From: Chloroflexota bacterium | GTDB taxonomy: Bacteria > Chloroflexota > UBA6077 > FW602-bin22 > CADDYW01 | DNA length: 64,000 nucleotides | Reading direction: 5' to 3' | Assembly (NCBI GenBank): GCA_021324795.1 | Contig: JAJPIK010000094.1 | Location: 19,633-83,632, forward strand | In this document: in pieces, positions 62,687 to 64,000 of the stretch | Layout: the number at the start of each line of letters is the position of its first letter | Numbering within the stretch: position 1 is the first letter of the stretch | The notes under the pieces: model-generated | Told to the model about the DNA's origin: nothing | What the model saw: only the letters and a program-made list of their open reading frames with translations | Database searches by the model: none | Translations under genes and position numbers: made by a program

Positions 62687-63076
62687 ACCATCCGCAGCTT
62701 CGAATCGTTCAAGCGCGCCATGGCGATCGTCGACAGCCCGAACAGCGGCTTGAACTTCTGTCAGGGTACCTGGGCCGAGATGGGCCCCAACGTCTTCGAG
62801 GCGATCCGCTACTTCGGCTCGCGCCAGAAGATCGTCTACGTCCACTTCCGCAACGTCATCGGCCACGTGCCCAGCTTCCGGGAGGCGTTCGTCAACACCG
62901 GCGACGTCAACATGTTCGAGGCATTGAAGCTCTACAAAGAAGTCGGCTTCGCCGGCTTTCTGATGGACGACCACGTCCCCCATCTCGACGACGACACCGA
63001 CTGGGGCCATCGCTCGCGCGCCTACGCCTTCGGCTACATCCAGGCGCTGCTCGAGGTGGTGAACGGCTCAGCCTGA
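62687..63076 (+). pseudogene. C-terminal fragment of a mannonate dehydratase-like gene
   Basis: The frame reads IRSFESFKRAMAIVDSPNSG, LNFCQGTWAEMG, YVHFRNVIGHVP and FLMDDHVPHLDDDTDWGHR, equivalent to about the last 130 residues of the enzyme at 24861-25835. The N-terminal two thirds are missing. The ATG at 62720 is internal. The fragment begins 36 bp after the Fic gene, so that module probably replaced the front of the gene. It still contains most of the C-terminal metal-site strands. Confidence 0.75.
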
Positions 63077-64000
63077 CGCCAGGGAGATCGCGCCGTCAAA
63101 AGAGAAAAAGCGCGGCCGGGCGAGGCCAGCCGCTAGGAAGTTTTCGCGATAGAGCCGCACCGCCTCGTCGTAGGTGAACCGCGGGTCCAGCAGAAGCTGG
63201 ACGCCGCGGATGACGTCGGGGATCCGCGCGTTCAGCTGCTCGGGGTCCATGCAGAGCACCGGGCGGTCCTGGCGCAAGCGCTCCTGGCACTCCTCTTTCA
63301 TCGCGTTCCAGCACGGATAAAGCGGGCAGGTGGGCAGGGCACAATAAAACGGTGTCTGGTTGAAGAAGTAATCCGGCCAGCGCACGCCGGAGATTGCCAG
63401 CCAAGGGGTGCCGAGGCAGGGAGCGAGAAAGGCGAAGCCGGTGTGGGGAGCGATGAAGAGATCGCAGCGCTCGATCAGCCCTAATTGATTCCAGAAGCCG
63501 ACGTCGTAGCAATCGACGAGGTCCGGATGCTGACCGAGGAGCCGATCGAGCGCGGCGCGCGGGTAACGTAAGGTCGTCGTCCGTCCGTCCTGGCCGCGAC
63601 TGGTGCCGGTTAGGTAAAAGCGCGCCTCCGGAAATGCCTGTTCGAGGGCGAGCAGCGCATCGTGCCACCATTCGAGCGGCGGATAGATCGGCTCCGGCGA
63701 GGAGCCGGCGAGCAGCAGGCCGATCTTAGGACCGGGATGGTCGTATTGCGCCGCGAACTGCCGGGCGGATCGGGGCAGGCGCAGCCGGATTTTCGTGTCG
63801 CGCCGGTAGGCCGGGGCGTTGTCGAGCGGCGGTTGGAAGCGTGCTCCCTGCCAGGTGCGGCCCTTGAAATACGCCTGGGCGGCATCGTGAAAGGCGCGCA
63901 GATCCGACCGGAAGGCCCACGGGCTGCGGACCACCCGCTCGTCGGTGACGACGTAATCCCACTCCGGCAGAACCCGGCGCAGCGACGGAGCGTCGATCCC
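63068..64000 (-). CDS. Glycosyltransferase family 9-like protein, 5' end outside the window
   Basis: The frame is open to the window edge (in-frame codons continue upstream of the GTG at 63934), so at least 310 residues are encoded and the start lies beyond 64000. The second half has IGLLLAGSSPEPIYPPLEWW and LIERCDLFIAPHTGFAFLAP, with the HTG loop and Pro-rich strand of GT9 (heptosyltransferase-like) nucleotide-sugar enzymes. A Cys-rich segment (TCPLYPCWNAMKEEC) follows. The donor and acceptor are unknown. Its 3' end overlaps the dehydratase fragment by 9 bp. Confidence 0.6.
   Translation of the reverse strand, partial: GIDAPSLRRVLPEWDYVVTDERVVRSPWAFRSDLRAFHDAAQAYFKGRTWQGARFQPPLDNAPAYRRDTKIRLRLPRSARQFAAQYDHPGPKIGLLLAGSSPEPIYPPLEWWHDALLALEQAFPEARFYLTGTSRGQDGRTTTLRYPRAALDRLLGQHPDLVDCYDVGFWNQLGLIERCDLFIAPHTGFAFLAPCLGTPWLAISGVRWPDYFFNQTPFYCALPTCPLYPCWNAMKEECQERLRQDRPVLCMDPEQLNARIPDVIRGVQLLLDPRFTYDEAVRLYRENFLAAGLARPRFFSFDGAISLASG

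Noticed and set aside
1..64000. tRNA, rRNA, riboswitch, transposase or prophage genes
   Set aside because: No cloverleaf-like sequence, conserved rRNA stretch, known riboswitch core or DDE/HUH transposase motif was recognised. Small RNA genes could still be missed without a covariance search.

Overview
The window is GC-rich, gene-dense bacterial DNA. The Ala/Thr/Pro-rich linkers behind the lipoprotein Cys of its solute-binding proteins, the ECF sigma factor paired with a DUF5667-type membrane protein, the many CUT1 sugar permeases and enolase-superfamily enzymes, and the DUF4331 locus all suggest a free-living heterotroph of the Chloroflexota, perhaps Thermomicrobia-like. This is inference: no rRNA or marker gene is present.

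The dominant theme is uptake and breakdown of carbohydrates, especially sugar acids. Six complete CUT1 import systems (binding lipoprotein plus two permeases) lie at 5.1-8.6, 15.7-19.1, 30.3-33.5, 43.7-47.2, 54.1-57.4 and 58.2-61.4 kb. None has its own ATPase, so a shared ATPase elsewhere is likely. Between them lie five mandelate racemase/enolase-superfamily enzymes (including galactonate dehydratase-like, RspA-like and L-rhamnonate dehydratase-like members), a mannonate dehydratase and a fragment of a second, a SelA-fold PLP lyase, a DHDPS-family aldolase, two Gfo/Idh/MocA dehydrogenases, an Ldh-type dehydrogenase, two xylose-isomerase-like TIM barrels, a cyclase-family hydrolase, an MFS exporter, and two FadR/GntR regulators. 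A 5'-truncated heparinase II/III-like lyase opens the window.

Layout. 1-5 kb: lyase, a TlpA/ResA-like thiol oxidoreductase interrupted by one in-frame UGA at its active site, and a sigma factor/DUF5667 pair. 5-8.6 kb: transporter A. 8.6-11.4 kb: remains of toxin-antitoxin and methyltransferase genes around a membrane GAF protein. 11.4-15.5 kb: phosphatase, P450, a small conserved protein, DUF4331 and a Tat-exported partner. 15.7-19.1 kb: transporter B. 19.9-26.6 kb: sugar-acid enzymes. 26.7-34.3 kb: MFS plus the GntR/transporter C/MR/aldolase cluster. 34.5-41.9 kb: methyltransferase, MsrA, dehydrogenases, NHL protein, esterase, RspA-like enzyme. 42.2-51.4 kb: a GntR-led catabolic cluster with transporter D. 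51.8-53.9 kb: a G1-type peptidase lipoprotein and a secreted protein. 54-61.4 kb: divergent transporters E and F with a YgiT/DUF4258 pair between them. 61.5-64 kb: a broken gene, a Fic module, a mannonate dehydratase fragment and a partial GT9-like gene.

Two features stand out. First, the lone UGA lies immediately after the Trp that precedes the nucleophilic Cys in TlpA proteins, so it is either a selenocysteine codon or a small deletion. Second, at least eight toxin-antitoxin remnants lie in the gaps between operons; where both partners can be seen, the toxin is broken and the antitoxin is sometimes intact. Perfect hairpins of related sequence mark several gene ends. No CRISPR array, tRNA, rRNA, transposase or prophage gene was seen.
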